From NCBI GenBank assembly GCA_030601485.1, contig JAUVTO010000091.1, forward strand, positions 1 through 6,976: a stretch of DNA of 6,976 bases, given 5' to 3'. The notes under the pieces were generated by a model, which worked only from the letters and a program-made list of their open reading frames with translations, was not told the DNA's origin and ran no database searches. Origin of the DNA: Desulfobacterales bacterium (lineage in GTDB: Bacteria; Desulfobacterota; Desulfobacteria; Desulfobacterales; UBA11574). Below, in pieces: positions 5,330 through 6,976 of the stretch (positions within the stretch are counted from its first letter, which is position 1; the number at the start of each line of letters is the position of its first letter). Position numbers and translations under genes: made by a program.

Positions 5330-6976
5330 CGGGAGTTCTTCTTTCCCTCTGATATCGAGCAGGCCTAATTCAGCCAGTTGCTCATAGGCAACCTCGGCAG
5401 GGGCCTGCGTCAGAGGACATAAGGCGCTGCGATTCTTTGGAAACGCCGTGACTTCACGGATTGATGTGGTTTTCAGGATCATGGCAGCCACGCGGTCCAT
5501 GCCAAGGGCAAGTCCCCCGTGGGGAGGTGACCCGTATTCGAAGGCATTCAAAAAGAATCCGAATTTTTCTTCCACTTCTTGATCTGAAAGTTTCAGCGCC
5601 TGAAAAATTTTCTGCTGGAGTTCCTTTTGATGGATACGGATACTTCCGCCGCCGAGTTCCTCGCCATTAATCACAATATCATAAGCACGTGACATGAGCG
5701 ACATCAGTTCATCGGGATTTTTGGGATCAAAGTCGGTTCGATCCGGAGCGGTAAACGGATGGTGATTTGAAGCAATGCCTTCATCCGTCACCTCAAAAAG
5801 CGGAAAATCGGTAATCCAAACCGGATAATATTTGTCCTGGGGAATCATATCCAAGCGACGGGCCACGTGCAGCCGGAGATGGCCCAGTGCGGTGTTAACC
5901 AAACTTCGGGACGGATCAGCGATCATCAAAATTACATCACCGTTTTCAGCGCCAAAGCGTTCTATCACCAATTGCTGTTCCGTTTCACTGAAAAATTGGA
6001 CAATATTTGAGTCCAGCTTTCCATGGGTCACTCGCATCCATGTCATGCCTTTTGCTCCAAAGCCAGGTACAATTTCCTTTGCATATTCATTTTGAAGAAT
6101 GTTTTTGCTCAAGTGTTCCGATGCGCCCTTGACGTTAAACCCCTTGATATATCCGCCGCGATGCAGGATCTGCTTGAAAATCGAATACCGGGTATGAGAA
6201 AAAATGTCCGTGGTTTCAACAAATCTTAACCCAAACCGCAAATCCGGCCTGTCGGTTCCGGTAGTCTCCACGGCCTCCTGCCATGTCATCCGTGGAAACG
6301 GCCGCGGCAGCGTTATCCCGCCGATTTCAAACATCCTGACGAGCAACGCTTCAATAAGCTCAAAGATGAACGTCTCATCAATAAAAGAGGCTTCAAGGTC
6401 CAGCTGAGTAAACTCGGGTTGTCGGTTGGGACGGAGATCTTCATCTCGAAAGCAACGGGTGATCTGGTAGTAGCGATCAAATCCGCTGATCATGAGAAGT
6501 TGTTTGAATAACTGGGGGGATTGCGGCAATGCATAAAAATGTCTTGGATGATGACGACTGGGCACGAGGTAGTCACGGGCGCCTTCGGGGGTGCTTTTGG
6601 TCAGCATGGGCGTTTCCACCTCAATAAAGCCTTTTGCATCAAGATACTCCCGAACGCATTTATTAATCTTGTGCCGTTTTATAAGAAAATCCTGCATGGT
6701 TGGCCGTCGAAGGTCCAGGTATCTATACTGAAGCCGCAGATCTTCTGAGACTGCTTCGGTAACCAGGGCGGCCCCGGACACCATTGCCTTTTCAGAAATG
6801 GTAAATGGAAGAGCCCGGGCCTGGCTAAGGATTGTCAGATCCATAGCAATAACTTCTATGTTTCCGGTTTCGATGGACGGATTTTCCGTGCCTTGGGCAC
6901 GTTCGGTCACTCGGCCGGACACGGTGATGCAAAATTCGTTTCTGAGAATAGAAGCCTGCCGACAAATCTCTTTGGA
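5027..6976 (-). CDS. aspS/gatC: Aspartyl-tRNA synthetase fused to a GatC-like domain (5' end outside window)
   Basis: A class IIb synthetase that charges tRNA(Asp), and probably tRNA(Asn), with aspartate, continued in frame into a GatC-type subunit of the tRNA amidotransferase. The frame is open to base 6976, so the start lies outside; 649 codons are visible. Numbering from the GTG at 6922, residues 1-35 are the end of the anticodon-binding OB fold (GTENPSIETGNIEV). The YRYLDLRRP and TPEGARDYLVPSR signatures follow. Motif 2 is CFRDEDLRPNRQPEFTQLD near 157-175, and a bacterial GAD-type insertion spans roughly 240-360. HHPFTAPDR is near 387-395 and motif 3, GLALGMDR, near 470-477. AspRS ends about residue 525; 537-631 align with GatC, ending in NAP...GDFFKVATILE. 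The gene heads a tight set with gatA-like and gatB. An insertion of about 10 residues precedes EDLRLQYRYLDLRRP. AspRS identity is certain; the GatC part is divergent but clear at its end. Confidence 0.95.
   Translation of the reverse strand, partial: SKEICRQASILRNEFCITVSGRVTERAQGTENPSIETGNIEVIAMDLTILSQARALPFTISEKAMVSGAALVTEAVSEDLRLQYRYLDLRRPTMQDFLIKRHKINKCVREYLDAKGFIEVETPMLTKSTPEGARDYLVPSRHHPRHFYALPQSPQLFKQLLMISGFDRYYQITRCFRDEDLRPNRQPEFTQLDLEASFIDETFIFELIEALLVRMFEIGGITLPRPFPRMTWQEAVETTGTDRPDLRFGLRFVETTDIFSHTRYSIFKQILHRGGYIKGFNVKGASEHLSKNILQNEYAKEIVPGFGAKGMTWMRVTHGKLDSNIVQFFSETEQQLVIERFGAENGDVILMIADPSRSLVNTALGHLRLHVARRLDMIPQDKYYPVWITDFPLFEVTDEGIASNHHPFTAPDRTDFDPKNPDELMSLMSRAYDIVINGEELGGGSIRIHQKELQQKIFQALKLSDQEVEEKFGFFLNAFEYGSPPHGGLALGMDRVAAMILKTTSIREVTAFPKNRSALCPLTQAPAEVAYEQLAELGLLDIRGKEELPGTSHQKDRIDHLSWVSRIGIMDGERPAIQNAIADAVRMAERVTAQAGDKEQEPAFSVFVLENRFRGGSSPKPCTQTGIGELFKNAPAVKGDFFKVATILE

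Noticed and set aside
5461..6748. Plus-strand open frames opposite aspS
   Set aside because: They are antisense to conserved AspRS motifs; the composition follows from the opposite strand's codons.
6920..6922. GTG as the start of aspS
   Set aside because: The frame stays open for 18 codons to the window edge and the product would lack most of the anticodon-binding OB fold; the real start is upstream.

Overview
The window reads almost entirely on the minus strand. It holds one translation-related gene cluster plus a small repeat-bearing region at the left edge. The content suggests a Desulfobacterota (sulfate-reducer-like) bacterium: an aspartyl-tRNA synthetase fused to GatC, a cobalamin-type radical SAM protein, moderate GC and a short palindromic dispersed-type repeat. 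This taxonomic call is an inference; no rRNA or other phylogenetic marker is present.

Layout in transcription order (right to left): (i) an aspS-gatC fusion, open at its 5' end beyond base 6976 and ending at 5027; (ii) a GatA homologue, 5009-3792, 17 nt downstream; (iii) gatB, 3777-2350, 14 nt downstream; (iv) a B12-binding-domain radical SAM protein of unknown substrate, 2270-795, 79 nt downstream; (v) a noncoding stretch with a weak hairpin and a truncated palindromic element; (vi) a small ribbon-helix-helix (RHH) protein gene, 521-330; (vii) a second, nearly identical copy of the region upstream of that gene and its first codons, running off the left edge. The last two form a direct duplication with a 475-bp period.

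The first three genes together look like a tRNA-dependent amidation module. AspRS would load Asp on tRNA(Asp) and probably tRNA(Asn), and GatCAB would convert Asp-tRNA(Asn) to Asn-tRNA(Asn). The striking point is that the GatA-like protein has an intact reading frame but none of the amidase Lys-cisSer-Ser triad. The Lys is Gln, the Gly/Ser-rich loop carrying the cis-Ser is deleted, and the nucleophilic Ser is Glu. It also lacks most of the usual N-terminal region. The partner GatB keeps its metal/phosphate-site residues (E10, H12, HxEED) but has lost the normally conserved DYRYF-type loop and gained cysteine pairs. This suggests a rebuilt transamidosome that does not take ammonia from glutamine through GatA, or a paralogous complex with another job. 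It is the most interesting content of the window.
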